A stretch of 64,000 nt of DNA from Cryobacterium zongtaii (GTDB lineage: Bacteria > Actinomycetota > Actinomycetes > Actinomycetales > Microbacteriaceae): contig NZ_PPXD01000001.1 of NCBI RefSeq assembly GCF_002909375.1, forward strand, positions 124,001 through 188,000, in the 5' to 3' direction. The translations under genes and the position numbers were made by a program. Below, piece after piece: positions 55,962-64,000 of this stretch. The notes beneath the pieces were generated by a model, which saw nothing but the letters and a program-made list of their open reading frames with translations, searched no databases and was not told where the DNA came from. The number at the start of each line of letters is the position of its first letter. The stretch's first letter is position 1.

Positions 55962-56414
55962 CTAGAGGGTGAGCGCGCCGATGACCTCACCGAACTCGGT
56001 TTCGCCGATGTCGACGAAGCCGATGCGGTGGAAGAAGGCCTCAGGGCCGTCCTCGCCGGGCTCCCAGATCACCGTGATGCGGTCGAAACCGCGGTGACGG
56101 GCCTCTTCGGCGAGGGCATCGGCGGCGAACTTGCCCACACCCATGCCCTGGGCCTCGGCGTCGACGTTGATCCGCCAGATGCAGGCGCGGAATTCCTCCT
56201 GGGCGGATTCGGGGTCGAAATTACCGTGGATGAACCCGGCGACCTCGCCGTCGAGCAATACGACACGCTGCCAGGCGGTGGCCGGGTTGATCACGGATGC
56301 GGCGACCGAATACGAGACCGGCGCGATGAATTGCTCCTGACCAGGCTTGAGGCTCAGGTTATTGGCCGCGACGATGTTGCGCGCGGACAGTTCTTCAAGT
56401 CGGAGTTCAGGCAT
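55962..56414 (-). CDS. GNAT family N-acetyltransferase
   Basis: Acetyl-CoA-dependent acetyltransferase with an unassigned substrate; overall layout resembles diamine acetyltransferases such as BltD. The 150 residues have [15 protein letters not shown], the acetyl-CoA loop [22 protein letters not shown] and a C-terminal [15 protein letters not shown]. The ATG at 56414 has TAGCCT (56427-56422, minus strand) 7 nt upstream, so it may be leaderless. It is followed after 3 bp by the ATL gene. Confidence 0.82.
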   Translation of the reverse strand: MPELRLEELSARNIVAANNLSLKPGQEQFIAPVSYSVAASVINPATAWQRVVLLDGEVAGFIHGNFDPESAQEEFRACIWRINVDAEAQGMGVGKFAADALAEEARHRGFDRITVIWEPGEDGPEAFFHRIGFVDIGETEFGEVIGALTL

Positions 56415-56495
56415 ACACCCAAGGCTATCGCCCGGCCACGGCGGCAGGTAGTCGGGTTTGTGGGGGACTCGGCGACCGTCACCGAGACGCCGGCC

Positions 56496-56537
56496 AACTG
56501 TCTCGATGTCGAGACAGTTACCGCCCTCGGCTAGGAT
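56496..56537 (+). promoter_or_regulatory. icd promoter with a 24-bp palindrome over the -35
   Basis: Perfect 11-bp arms AACTGTCTCGA (56496-56506) and TCGAGACAGTT (56509-56519) around TG. The -10 is TAGGAT (56532-56537). The -35 position (about 56509-56514) falls inside the palindrome, so a bound protein would block the promoter. The core TCTCGATGTCGAGA recurs, with one substitution, upstream of sucC. Confidence 0.65.
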
Positions 56538-56578
56538 TGTTGACGGCCACCACGCCCCGACTCACTGAGGAGAATCCA

Positions 56579-57793
56579 TTGTCGAAGATCAAGGTTGCAG
56601 GTACTGTCGTCGAGCTTGACGGGGACGAGATGACCCGCATCATCTGGCAGGCCATCAAGGACTCCCTGATTCACCCGTACCTCGACATCGACCTCGAGTA
56701 CTACGACCTCTCGATCCAGAAGCGTGACGAGACCGACGACCAGATCACCGTCGACGCGGCTCACGCCATCCAGAAGCACGGCGTCGGCGTCAAGTGCGCC
56801 ACCATCACCCCGGACGAGGCCCGGGTCGAAGAATTCGGCCTGAAGAAGATGTGGGCGTCGCCCAACGGCACCATCCGCAACATCCTCGGCGGCACCATCT
56901 TCCGTGAGCCGATCATCATCTCCAACATCCCGCGCCTGGTGCCGGGCTGGAACAAGCCGATCATCATCGGCCGCCACGCGTTCGGCGACCAGTACCGCGC
57001 CACCAACTTCCGTTTCGAGGGCGAAGGCACCCTCACCATGACCTTCACCCCGAAGGACGGCGGCGACCCGCAGCAGTTCGAGGTCTTCCAGGCGCCGGGC
57101 AGCGGTGTGGCCATGGGCATGTACAACCTCGACAAGTCGATCATCGACTTCGCCCGCGCCTCGCTCAACTACGGCCTGGAGCGCAACTACCCGGTCTACC
57201 TGTCGACCAAGAACACCATCCTCAAGGCGTACGACGGCCGGTTCAAGGACATCTTCCAGGAGATCTTCGACACCGAGTTCAAGGACCGCTTCGAGGCCGC
57301 CGGCCTCACCTATGAGCACCGCCTGATCGACGACATGGTCGCATCGGCGATGAAGTGGGAGGGCGGTTACGTCTGGGCCTGCAAGAACTACGACGGCGAC
57401 GTGCAGTCCGACACCGTCGCGCAGGGCTTCGGCTCGCTCGGCCTGATGACCAGTGTGCTCTCCACCCCCGACGGCAGCGTCGTCGAGGCCGAGGCCGCGC
57501 ACGGCACCGTGACCCGGCACTACCGCCAGCACCAGCAGGGCAAGCCCACCTCGACCAACCCGATCGCGTCGATCTACGCCTGGACCCGCGGCCTGTCGCA
57601 CCGCGCCAAGCTCGACGGCAACCCGGCGCTCGCCGAGTTCGCGCACACCCTCGAGGACGTGGTCGTGAAGACCGTCGAGAGCGGCAAGATGACCAAGGAC
57701 CTTGCGCTGTTGGTCGGCCCGGACCAGGGCTACCTCACCACCGAGGAGTTCCTGGCCGCGATCGCCGAGAACCTGCAGACACGCCTGGCCTAG
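56579..57793 (+). CDS. icd: NADP-dependent isocitrate dehydrogenase (homodimeric type)
   Basis: Oxidative decarboxylation of isocitrate to 2-oxoglutarate. The 404 residues start with TTG at 56579, 6 nt after GAGGAG, giving [19 protein letters not shown]. Motifs are [20 protein letters not shown], substrate and metal residues in [11 protein letters not shown], and [21 protein letters not shown]. This is the compact eukaryote-like dimeric type, not the long monomeric enzyme of corynebacteria. The promoter carries a palindromic operator shared with sucCD, and a strong terminator follows. Confidence 0.96.
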   Translation: MSKIKVAGTVVELDGDEMTRIIWQAIKDSLIHPYLDIDLEYYDLSIQKRDETDDQITVDAAHAIQKHGVGVKCATITPDEARVEEFGLKKMWASPNGTIRNILGGTIFREPIIISNIPRLVPGWNKPIIIGRHAFGDQYRATNFRFEGEGTLTMTFTPKDGGDPQQFEVFQAPGSGVAMGMYNLDKSIIDFARASLNYGLERNYPVYLSTKNTILKAYDGRFKDIFQEIFDTEFKDRFEAAGLTYEHRLIDDMVASAMKWEGGYVWACKNYDGDVQSDTVAQGFGSLGLMTSVLSTPDGSVVEAEAAHGTVTRHYRQHQQGKPTSTNPIASIYAWTRGLSHRAKLDGNPALAEFAHTLEDVVVKTVESGKMTKDLALLVGPDQGYLTTEEFLAAIAENLQTRLA

Positions 57794-57811
57794 CCCGCCC
57801 GCCCGCACCCG

Positions 57812-57842
57812 AAAAGGCCCCGTCGATCCGGCGGGGCCTTTT
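57812..57842 (+). terminator. Intrinsic terminator of icd
   Basis: AAAAGGCCCCG (57812-57822) pairs with CGGGGCCTTTT (57832-57842) around TCGATCCGG. The U tract is TTTT. It resembles the sucCD terminator in loop sequence. Confidence 0.9.
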
Positions 57843-57849
57843 CTGCGCC

Positions 57850-57916
57850 CAACTGTGGCCGAAACGGACAAATGTGCCCGGTGCGCCGGGCGCAATTGTC
57901 CGCACCGGGAACAGTT
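57850..57916. repeat. Intergenic palindromic repeat, family A copy 3
   Basis: A 67-bp element starting 8 bp after the icd terminator. Outer arms are CAACTGT (57850-57856)/ACAGTT (57911-57916), inner arms CGGACAA (57865-57871)/TTGTCCG (57896-57902), and the core GCCCGG-TGCG-CCGGGC. It is collinear with copies 1 and 2. Confidence 0.8.
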
Positions 57917-57990
57917 CGCCCGACGGGTACGGCGACAAGCGGAGGCTCTCTTTGCTGGTGCCTACGGGCATCCGAGGTGACAATGGAGCC

Positions 57991-59886
57991 ATGTCCACGC
58001 TCACGGGAGCATTCCGCCGGTATCCGGTTGTGGCGGCAACCATCCTCATCGGCCTGCTCGGACTGCTGCTGTGGGCCGCCGGGCTGACGGTCGCCGTGCA
58101 GTGGCTGTTCTCCGCCCTCGGCCTGGTCGTGGTCGGCATCCAGGGCGTCGGCATGATCAAACGGATGCGCCAGGGCTCGTTTGGCGTGGACCTGCTGGCG
58201 ATCATGGCCATCATCGCGACCATCCTGGTGGGCGAGTACGTGGCCACCCTGCTGATCGTGCTGATGCTCTCCGGCGGCGCCGCGCTCGAGGACTACGCCG
58301 CGGGGCGGGCCCAGCGGGAGCTGAACGCCCTGCTCGACCGGGTGCCGCAGATCGCGCACCTGCTGCGGGGCGGTTCCTCCGACGTTGACGACGTGCCCGC
58401 CACCCTGGTGCAGATCGGCGACCTGCTGCTGGTGCGGCCCGCCGAGATCGTACCCGTGGACGCCGACCTGGTCTCCGCCTCGGCCGCGTTCGACGAGTCC
58501 TCGCTGACCGGCGAGAGCCTGCCCGTTGAGCGGCACGCGGGCGACCCTGTGCTCAGCGGTTCCATCAACGGGCAGGCCGCAGCGACAGTGCGCGCCACCG
58601 CCCTGGCCGCCGACAGCCAGTACCAGCAGATCGTGGCGCTGGTGGCGGAGGCCGCCGCGAGCAAGGCCCCGGTCGTGCGCCTCGCCGACAGGTACGCGGT
58701 GCCGTTCACCGCGGGGGCGCTGCTGATCGCCGGCCTGGCCTGGTTCGTCTCCGGTGACCCGGTGCGTTTCGCCGAGGTGCTCGTGGTCGCCACCCCGTGC
58801 CCGCTGCTGCTCGCCGCCCCGGTGGCGTTCATGGGCGGGATGAGCCGGGCGGCCCGCAACGGCATCATCGTCAAGGGCGGGGGAGTGCTCGAGAAACTCG
58901 CCCGCGCCAAGACCGTGGTGTTCGACAAAACCGGCACCCTCACCTACGGCACGCCGGCCATCGCCCGGGTCTGCCCGGAGGACCCGTTCAGCGAGGACGA
59001 GCTGCTCAGCCTGGCCGCGTCGGCCGAGCAGTACTCGTCGCACGTGCTCGCCGCATCCGTCATCACCGCCGCCGAAACGCGCGGCCTCGTGATGCAGCGC
59101 ACCGAGTCGGCCGTGGAGGTGCCCGCGCACGGCGTCACGGCCCGGTTCGGCGACCAGGAGGTGGTCGTAGGAAAGCTGTCGTTTGTGGCCGAGCACGCCC
59201 CGGATGCCTACCCGGCCGACCTGTCCGGCGGCGAACTGGCCATCTACCTGGCCGTGGACGGCCGGTACGCGGGCTGCATCGTCGCCAGCGACCAGGTGCG
59301 CGACAACGCCCGCGCCACCATCGCGGCGCTCGAACGGCTGGGCGTGCGCGAATCGGTGATGCTCACCGGCGACACCCGGCCGACCGCGAACCACATTGCC
59401 CGGCTGGTGGGCATCACCAGGGTACGGGCGGACTGCCTGCCGGCCGACAAGGTCGACGCCGTGCGGGCCATCCGGGAGCGGCCGGTGATCATGGTCGGCG
59501 ACGGCGTCAACGACGCGCCCGTGCTCGCCGTGGCCGACGTGGGCATCGCGATGGGCGCCAAAGGGTCCACCGCGGCCAGCGAATCGGCGGATGCCGTGAT
59601 CCTGCTCGACGACCTGTCCCGCGCCGCCCGGGCCGTCGCGATCGGCCGGGACACCGTGCGGATCGCCCTGCAGTGCATCTGGCTCGGCATCGCACTCAGC
59701 ATCGGCCTGATGATCGCCGCCGCGTTCGGGCTGATCCCCGCCACCGTGGGCGCGTTGCTGCAGGAGCTGGTGGACCTGGCCACCATCCTCAACGCGCTGC
59801 GGGCCATCGGCGGGCGCCGCGACGTGCGCGCCCGCGGGGTGGCCGCCCGAATTCCCGCGGCCACACAGCCGGTGCCCACCCGCTGA
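57991..59886 (+). CDS. P1B-type heavy metal-translocating ATPase
   Basis: Metal cation-exporting ATPase; metal not assigned. The 631 residues have the actuator motif TGES (173-176), the transmembrane metal motif TPCPLL (268-273), phosphorylated Asp312 in DKTGTLT, and hinge GDGVNDAPVL. There is no N-terminal HMA domain. The nucleotide-domain HP motif reads SSHVLA, with Val352 in place of the usual Pro after His351. The ATG at 57991 has GACAAT 6 nt upstream (possible leaderless promoter) and a weak GGAG. No metalloregulator gene is adjacent. Confidence 0.9.
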   Translation: MSTLTGAFRRYPVVAATILIGLLGLLLWAAGLTVAVQWLFSALGLVVVGIQGVGMIKRMRQGSFGVDLLAIMAIIATILVGEYVATLLIVLMLSGGAALEDYAAGRAQRELNALLDRVPQIAHLLRGGSSDVDDVPATLVQIGDLLLVRPAEIVPVDADLVSASAAFDESSLTGESLPVERHAGDPVLSGSINGQAAATVRATALAADSQYQQIVALVAEAAASKAPVVRLADRYAVPFTAGALLIAGLAWFVSGDPVRFAEVLVVATPCPLLLAAPVAFMGGMSRAARNGIIVKGGGVLEKLARAKTVVFDKTGTLTYGTPAIARVCPEDPFSEDELLSLAASAEQYSSHVLAASVITAAETRGLVMQRTESAVEVPAHGVTARFGDQEVVVGKLSFVAEHAPDAYPADLSGGELAIYLAVDGRYAGCIVASDQVRDNARATIAALERLGVRESVMLTGDTRPTANHIARLVGITRVRADCLPADKVDAVRAIRERPVIMVGDGVNDAPVLAVADVGIAMGAKGSTAASESADAVILLDDLSRAARAVAIGRDTVRIALQCIWLGIALSIGLMIAAAFGLIPATVGALLQELVDLATILNALRAIGGRRDVRARGVAARIPAATQPVPTR

Positions 59887-59930
59887 CCCTGGCGATCTTC
59901 CAGGGGCCCGCGAGCGCCTAATCTGGAGGG

Positions 59931-61190
59931 ATGCGACGCATCCGTTTGCCGTTCGGGCCCACCACCAGCCGAACGGCTAACGAACCCCGCCTCGGCCGGG
60001 ATGTCTACGTGCTCGGTGTGATCGCGTTCTTCGTCATGGTGGGCTTCGGCGTCGTGGTGCCGGTACTGCCGGTGTACGTGAAGAGCTTCGGCGTGGGCAA
60101 CCTCGAGATCGGCGCGGTGGTGTCGGCGTTCGCCCTGATGCGCTTCGTCGCCAGCCCGGTCTGCGGCAAGCTCATCGACTGGGCCGGCGAACGCACCATC
60201 CTCGCCGTGGGCATCGGCATCGTGGCGATCTCCAGCGGCCTGGTCGGCATCGCCGGCAGCTACCCGCAACTGCTGCTGCTGCGGGGCGTGGGCGGCATCG
60301 GCTCGGCGATGTTCACCGTCGCGGCGATGACCCTGCTGCTGCGCACCACCGCGCCGGGCATCCGCGGCCGCGCCGTGGGTTTCTACCAGGGCGGCTTCCT
60401 CATCGGCGGAATGGCCGGGCCGGCGCTCGGCGGCCTGCTCGCCACCATCTCGCTGACCGCGCCGTTCTTCTTCTACGCCGGCACCCTCGCCGTGGCCGGG
60501 GTGATCGGGCTGGTTCTGTTGCAGCCGGCCACGCGCGCCGGCGCCGGCTTGACGGGCGCTCCGACACCGATGATGCCGCTCCGCAGCGTGCTCCGCGACC
60601 CCCGGTTCCGCGCCGCCTGCCTGGCCAACTTCTCCCAGGGCTGGTCGTCGTTCGGGGTGCGCGGCGCCCTGGTGCCGGTGCTCGTCGTCGAGGTACTCAA
60701 AGGACCGAGCGCCTGGACCGGAATCGCGTTCGCCGTCGCCGCGGTCGCGCAGACCCTTGCTCTGGCGCCCGCGTCCAGGTTCGTCGACACCGTCGGACGG
60801 AAACCTGCCATCATCGGCGCTTTCCTGGTGGCGGCCGTGACGATCACGGCGATCCCATTCGCCCCGAACATTTGGCTGCTCACCGCGCTGCTCTGTGTCT
60901 ACGGCGTCGCCGCGGCATTCATGGGCACCGCGCCGGCGGCATCCGTCGGCGACGCGGCCGGCACCGCGGGCGGCCGCCCGGTGGCGATCTTCTCGATGTT
61001 CTCCGACTTCGGCGCCATCGTCGGCCCCCTCGTGGCGGGCCTGCTCGCCGACACCGTCTCGTACCCGGCCGCGTTCCTGCTCGGCGGGCTGCTCTTCGTC
61101 GCCACCTCCCTCTACGCCCTGCGGATGCCCGCCGGCCTGCCCGCGCACCCCGCCGCCGAGCCGCCGGTCACCGACGCCGTCGACCGCTGA
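59931..61190 (+). CDS. MFS transporter
   Basis: Major facilitator superfamily protein, probably a drug or metabolite exporter of the DHA1 type. The 419 residues have twelve hydrophobic segments. Landmarks are GFGVVVPVLPVYVKSFGV in helix 1, the loop 2-3 motif A-like GKLIDWAGERTIL, and the helix 5 motif GGFLIGGMAGPALGGLLA. The second half contains a repeat of motif A (ASRFVDTVGRKPAII). TAATCT (59919-59924) lies exactly 6 nt before the ATG, although GGAGGG also lies directly in front. Confidence 0.87.
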   Translation: MRRIRLPFGPTTSRTANEPRLGRDVYVLGVIAFFVMVGFGVVVPVLPVYVKSFGVGNLEIGAVVSAFALMRFVASPVCGKLIDWAGERTILAVGIGIVAISSGLVGIAGSYPQLLLLRGVGGIGSAMFTVAAMTLLLRTTAPGIRGRAVGFYQGGFLIGGMAGPALGGLLATISLTAPFFFYAGTLAVAGVIGLVLLQPATRAGAGLTGAPTPMMPLRSVLRDPRFRAACLANFSQGWSSFGVRGALVPVLVVEVLKGPSAWTGIAFAVAAVAQTLALAPASRFVDTVGRKPAIIGAFLVAAVTITAIPFAPNIWLLTALLCVYGVAAAFMGTAPAASVGDAAGTAGGRPVAIFSMFSDFGAIVGPLVAGLLADTVSYPAAFLLGGLLFVATSLYALRMPAGLPAHPAAEPPVTDAVDR

Positions 61191-61259
61191 GCCGCACAAC
61201 TCCTGCAGACCCTGCCCGGTCGAGTAGCCAGCGGCAGCCGTCGGTCCTACGGTGGGGGC

Positions 61260-62135
61260 ATGGCCTACCTCGAGGTGCCCGTGCCGGCCGATCTGGCCCC
61301 GGACGTGTTGCGGCTGTGGTACCTCGAGCAGCCCGCGGAGCAACGCTACGAGCGCATCTTCCCGCAGCCCGCCCTGCACCTGATCCTTAACCTGTCCGAC
61401 CCGTATCGGGTATTCGACCTGGAGACCGGCGCGGCGCGCACGCTCGGGGCGGGCTTCCTGTCCGGGCTGCAGCCACGGTTCCTGATGACCCAGAGCCCGT
61501 CGGCGATCCGGCACGTCGCCGCCGAGCTGGCGCCGTTCGCCGCCGCCAGGTTCCTCGACCTGCCCGCCGACGAGCTGACCGGCACCGTGCGGGAGAGCCA
61601 GGGGTTGCTCGGTGACACCGACGCGCTGCGGCAGACCGCGCGGCGGGCCCCCGACCCGGCGGCGGCGGTGGCGCTGCTGATCGACCACCTGCGCGCCCGG
61701 CGACGGCCAGGCTCGGCGCCGCCGGCGGTGCTGCGGGCCTGGGCCGGCATCCACCAGAACCCGGATGCGCCGGTGCCGGAGATCGCGGCGGCCGCCGGGC
61801 TCAGCCACCACCGCCTGATCGACGACTTCAAGTCCTGGTGCGGGGTCACCCCCAAGGCCTACGCGGACATCGTCCGGTTCCGCCAGTTCATCCAGGCACT
61901 CCCGTTGCAGGGGCCGATGCCCAGCTGGGCCGATCTGGTGGCCACGTCCGGGTACTACGACCAGCCCCATTTCATCAGGGTCTTCCGGGCGTTCACGGGC
62001 TTCTCGCCCAGCCGGTACCTCGACATCGTCACCCGCTTCGGTGTCGACTACGCCGCCTTCGTGCCGCTGGATGAGCCGGAGGGTGTGCCGTCGCCGACGG
62101 TGCCGGAATTTTCTACAAGACGCACCGCGCCCTGA
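61260..62135 (+). CDS. AraC family transcriptional regulator
   Basis: DNA-binding regulator with an N-terminal DUF6597-like domain (about 1-150; YLEQPAEQRYERIFPQPALHLILNL in pieces) and a C-terminal double helix-turn-helix. The latter includes IAAAAGLSHHRLIDDFKSWCGVTPKAY and the family consensus SGYYDQPHFIRVFRAFTGFSPSRYL, in pieces. Target unknown; the adjacent MFS gene on the same strand is a candidate. The ATG at 61260 has no Shine-Dalgarno sequence, and TACGGT (61248-61253) lies exactly 6 nt upstream. Confidence 0.88.
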   Translation: MAYLEVPVPADLAPDVLRLWYLEQPAEQRYERIFPQPALHLILNLSDPYRVFDLETGAARTLGAGFLSGLQPRFLMTQSPSAIRHVAAELAPFAAARFLDLPADELTGTVRESQGLLGDTDALRQTARRAPDPAAAVALLIDHLRARRRPGSAPPAVLRAWAGIHQNPDAPVPEIAAAAGLSHHRLIDDFKSWCGVTPKAYADIVRFRQFIQALPLQGPMPSWADLVATSGYYDQPHFIRVFRAFTGFSPSRYLDIVTRFGVDYAAFVPLDEPEGVPSPTVPEFSTRRTAP

Positions 62136-62151
62136 TGGTTAGCGTGACAGT

Positions 62152-62170
62152 GTCCCGGAGTGGCCGGGAC
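62152..62170 (+). terminator. Short hairpin between AraC and DUF1761 genes
   Basis: GTCCCGG (62152-62158)/CCGGGAC (62164-62170) with an AGTGG loop, 17 bp after the AraC stop and 20 bp before the next ATG. It could be a weak terminator or a leader hairpin. Confidence 0.35.
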
Positions 62171-62190
62171 CAGGTATCCCGGGAGTAGAC

Positions 62191-62583
62191 ATGGACGTGT
62201 CATTCAACTGGCTGGCGGTCGCGCTGGCCGCACTCTCGTCGTTCGTGATCGGCGGGCTCTGGTACTCGGTGGTGTTCGCCCGCCCGTGGCAGCGCGCGGC
62301 GGGCGTCACCGACGAACAGCTGAAGCACGGCACCGCGCGGGTCTTCATCGGTTCGGCGATCCTGGCGATCGTCATGGCGATCAGCTTGGCCGCGTTCATC
62401 GGCTCGAACGGGCCGGGCTTCGGCACGTTCGCCGGATTCGCCACCGGCTCGACGTTCGTGGCCGCAGCCTTCGGCGTGAACTATCTGTTCGAACGGAGAA
62501 GCCTCGTGCTGTTCGCGATCAACGGGTCGTACAACGTGGTGTCCTTCACCGTGATGGGCGCCATCATCGGTCTGCTGCAGTAA
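62191..62583 (+). CDS. DUF1761 membrane protein
   Basis: Unknown function. The 130-residue protein has four hydrophobic segments and the DUF1761 pattern: VALAALSSFVIGGLWYSVVFARPWQRAAG with the GxLWYSxLF-type motif (quoted in part), and a C-terminal INGSYNVVSFTVMGAIIG. The ATG at 62191 follows GGGAG by 6 nt. It converges with the DUF2568 gene, leaving only 3 bp between the two stops. Confidence 0.82.
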   Translation: MDVSFNWLAVALAALSSFVIGGLWYSVVFARPWQRAAGVTDEQLKHGTARVFIGSAILAIVMAISLAAFIGSNGPGFGTFAGFATGSTFVAAAFGVNYLFERRSLVLFAINGSYNVVSFTVMGAIIGLLQ

Positions 62584-62586
62584 TGC

Positions 62587-62946
62587 TCAGGCGCCGAGCT
62601 CCTTGCGGCCGGAGAGCACACCGCTGACGGTGGCCACCACCGCGAAGACGCCGGCAACAATCGGCTGGCCCAGGTCCCACCAGGCCAACGCCGCGGCGCC
62701 GAACACGAAGATCTCCACGATCGCCTTGCCGAACGGGTCGAGCCGGAACACGGCCTTGGGCGAGCGGAACAGCGCCCAGACCAGGATCGCGAAGGCCGGC
62801 GCGAGGATGCCCACCAGGATGCCCGGCCACGGCAGCGGCCAGGCCAGGAACCCCCAGAGCGCCAGGCTCACGAAGGCGAACAGTTCAAGCACAAAACGCA
62901 GGATGTCGTTGGCGCCGATGGTCGGGGTGGGGCGGGTGTCGTTCAC
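62587..62946 (-). CDS. DUF2568 (YrdB family) membrane protein
   Basis: Unknown function. The 119 residues have four hydrophobic segments and match DUF2568 (NDILRFVLELFAFVSLALWGF, PWPGILVGILAPAFAILVW). It starts with GTG at 62946, exactly 6 nt after TAGGAT (62958-62953, minus strand), so a leaderless transcript is likely. The hexamer lies between this start and the purU stop, meaning it probably has its own promoter even though purU lies 21 bp upstream on the same strand. Confidence 0.82.
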   Translation of the reverse strand: MNDTRPTPTIGANDILRFVLELFAFVSLALWGFLAWPLPWPGILVGILAPAFAILVWALFRSPKAVFRLDPFGKAIVEIFVFGAAALAWWDLGQPIVAGVFAVVATVSGVLSGRKELGA

Positions 62947-62967
62947 CCGCCAATCCTACCGACCGGG

Positions 62968-63840
62968 CTACTTGAAGATGATGGTGCGTGCTCCGTCGAG
63001 CAGCACCCGGTTCTCGGCGAACCACTTCACCGCCTGGGTGAGGGTGCGGCTCTCCTCGTCCTGACCGATCGCGACGAGCTCGGCGGGGGTGCGGGAGTGA
63101 TCCACGCGCACCACGTTCTGCTCGATGATCGGACCCTCGTCCAGGTCGCTGGTGACGAAGTGCGCCGTGGCGCCGATGAGCTTCACACCGCGGGCGTGGG
63201 CCTGCTTGTACGGGTTGGCCCCCTTGAAGCCGGGCAGGAACGAGTGGTGGATGTTGATCGCGCGGCCCTCGAGATACGCGCACAGCTCGGGGGAGAGGAT
63301 CTGCATATACCGGGCCAGCACCACCAGTTCGATGTCGTTCGCCTCGACGGCGTCGACCACGCGAGCCTCGAACGCGGCCTTGCTGGCCGCATCCGTGATC
63401 GGCAGCGATTCGAACGGCACGCCATAGAACCCGACCAGGTCGCGCAGGGTGCCGTGGTTGCTGAGCACCAGCGGCACCTCGACGGCCAGCTGGCCACCGC
63501 GCTGGCGGAAGAGCAGGTCGTTGACGCAGTGCCCGGCGGTGGAGGCCAGCACCAGGGTGCGCAGCGGCCGCCCGACAACGTCGATGACGGACGCCATGGC
63601 GTACCGCTCGATGATCGGCGCGAGCGCGGCCTGCAGTTCGTCGCGGTTCGCGGGGGACTCCACCTGCAGACGGATGAAGAACCGGCCGGTGTCGGCGCTG
63701 GAGAACTGCTGGCTCTCGGTGATGTTGCCACGGGCCTGAACGATCGCGCCGCTGACGGCGTGCACGATACCGGGCTGGTCGGGGCAGACGAGGGTGACGA
63801 CCAGGTGGTGGTGCACGGGAGCCGGAAGACTGGTGTTCAT
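62968..63840 (-). CDS. purU: Formyltetrahydrofolate deformylase
   Basis: Hydrolyses 10-formyl-THF to formate and THF, balancing the one-carbon pool used by PurN and PurH. The 290 residues have an N-terminal ACT domain (LVVTLVCPDQPGIVHAVSGAI) and a C-terminal formyltransferase fold with YMQILSPELCAYLEGRAINI, HHSFLPGFKGANPYKQAHAR and GATAHFVTSDLDEGPIIEQ (catalytic Asn/His/Asp set). TAATCT (63852-63847, minus strand) lies exactly 6 nt before the ATG at 63840, so a leaderless mRNA is likely. Confidence 0.94.
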   Translation of the reverse strand: MNTSLPAPVHHHLVVTLVCPDQPGIVHAVSGAIVQARGNITESQQFSSADTGRFFIRLQVESPANRDELQAALAPIIERYAMASVIDVVGRPLRTLVLASTAGHCVNDLLFRQRGGQLAVEVPLVLSNHGTLRDLVGFYGVPFESLPITDAASKAAFEARVVDAVEANDIELVVLARYMQILSPELCAYLEGRAINIHHSFLPGFKGANPYKQAHARGVKLIGATAHFVTSDLDEGPIIEQNVVRVDHSRTPAELVAIGQDEESRTLTQAVKWFAENRVLLDGARTIIFK

Positions 63841-63946
63841 CGAACCAGATTACCGGGACTGCCGGTGCACACCGGCATCAGCGGCCGGCCGGCCGGTTAC
63901 GCCGGGCGACCCTGTCGCTTGCGGGCTCACTCGGCTAAGCTAGTCC

Positions 63947-64000
63947 GTGGTCGGCGGAATCTCACCGGCCCCGGGCGCGCACGTCGGCGCGCACCGCTTG
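63947..64000 (+). CDS. Possible start of an unidentified gene, cut by window edge
   Basis: From the GTG at 63947 the frame stays open to the end of the window (18 codons, VGGISPAPGAHVGAH...). TAAGCT (63936-63941) lies 5 nt upstream, close to the leaderless spacing used by many neighbours. Too short to identify; it is divergent from purU across 106 bp. Confidence 0.3.
   Translation, partial: MVGGISPAPGAHVGAHRL

Noticed and set aside
59244-61970. 908-codon minus-strand frame over the ATPase, MFS and AraC genes
   Set aside because: It spans three well-supported genes on the opposite strand and is low complexity.
63841-63946. tRNA or small RNA gene near the right edge
   Set aside because: No cloverleaf, conserved T-loop or CCA end could be found; the GGCCGGCCGGCC run is a simple GC palindrome.

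Overview
The window is high-GC chromosomal DNA with actinobacterial gene content and order (glmS-acpS-alr-tsaE-tsaB-rimI/tsaD-groES, sucCD-DUF6350-purNH, guaB-guaB3, livKFGMH). Codon use and family membership fit the order Micrococcales, most likely family Microbacteriaceae (inference; no rRNA is present to settle it). No prophage, integrase, transposase, CRISPR array, tRNA or rRNA was seen. Genes are dense on both strands, many start with GTG or TTG, and ATGA/GTGA stop-start overlaps are common.

Layout. 1-8.1 kb: coaA (cut at the left edge) divergent from glmS, then acpS, alr, tsaE, a TauE/SafE permease, tsaB and one frame that fuses RimI to TsaD. 8.2-10 kb: three consecutive proline-rich two-helix membrane proteins. 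10-12.7 kb: a methyltransferase, CIRCE-controlled groES without groEL, and RarD. 12.9-18.6 kb: a branched-chain amino acid-type ABC system, with the binding protein convergent to livFGMH; LivH has an extra N-terminal exported domain. 18.8-23.3 kb: guaB, guaB3, glpD. 23.2-24.4 kb: an AbiEi-like gene bracketed by palindromic repeats. 24.8-29.7 kb: a translationally coupled KhtT/KhtU-like K+/H+ antiporter, SURF1, DUF3817, guaA. 29.9-38.4 kb: BI-1-like protein, GDPD, PcrA helicase, FUSC, DUF1254, DUF3054. 38.6-47.4 kb: sucCD, an APC permease, DUF6350 (PerM-like), purN, purH, MscS channel. 47.6-54.2 kb: a TetR/hydrolase pair bracketed by 53-bp palindromes, a DDAH-family enzyme, and a heterodimeric ABC exporter with a long leader. 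54.4-64 kb: ferredoxin reductase-like protein, alkyltransferase-like protein, GNAT, icd, P1B-type ATPase, MFS, AraC regulator, DUF1761, DUF2568, purU.

Most genes are housekeeping: purine synthesis (guaB, guaA, purN, purH, purU), TCA cycle (sucCD, icd), cell wall precursors (glmS, alr), CoA and fatty acid cofactors (coaA, acpS), t6A tRNA modification (tsaBDE) and cation homeostasis. The less ordinary content is regulatory and repetitive: (i) many genes have a TANNNT hexamer 6-7 nt before the start codon, the mark of leaderless transcription; (ii) three families of intergenic palindromes, two of which flank accessory modules; (iii) a shared palindrome upstream of icd and sucCD; (iv) an ABC-exporter leader with a small ORF, two hairpins and a WhiB7-like promoter.
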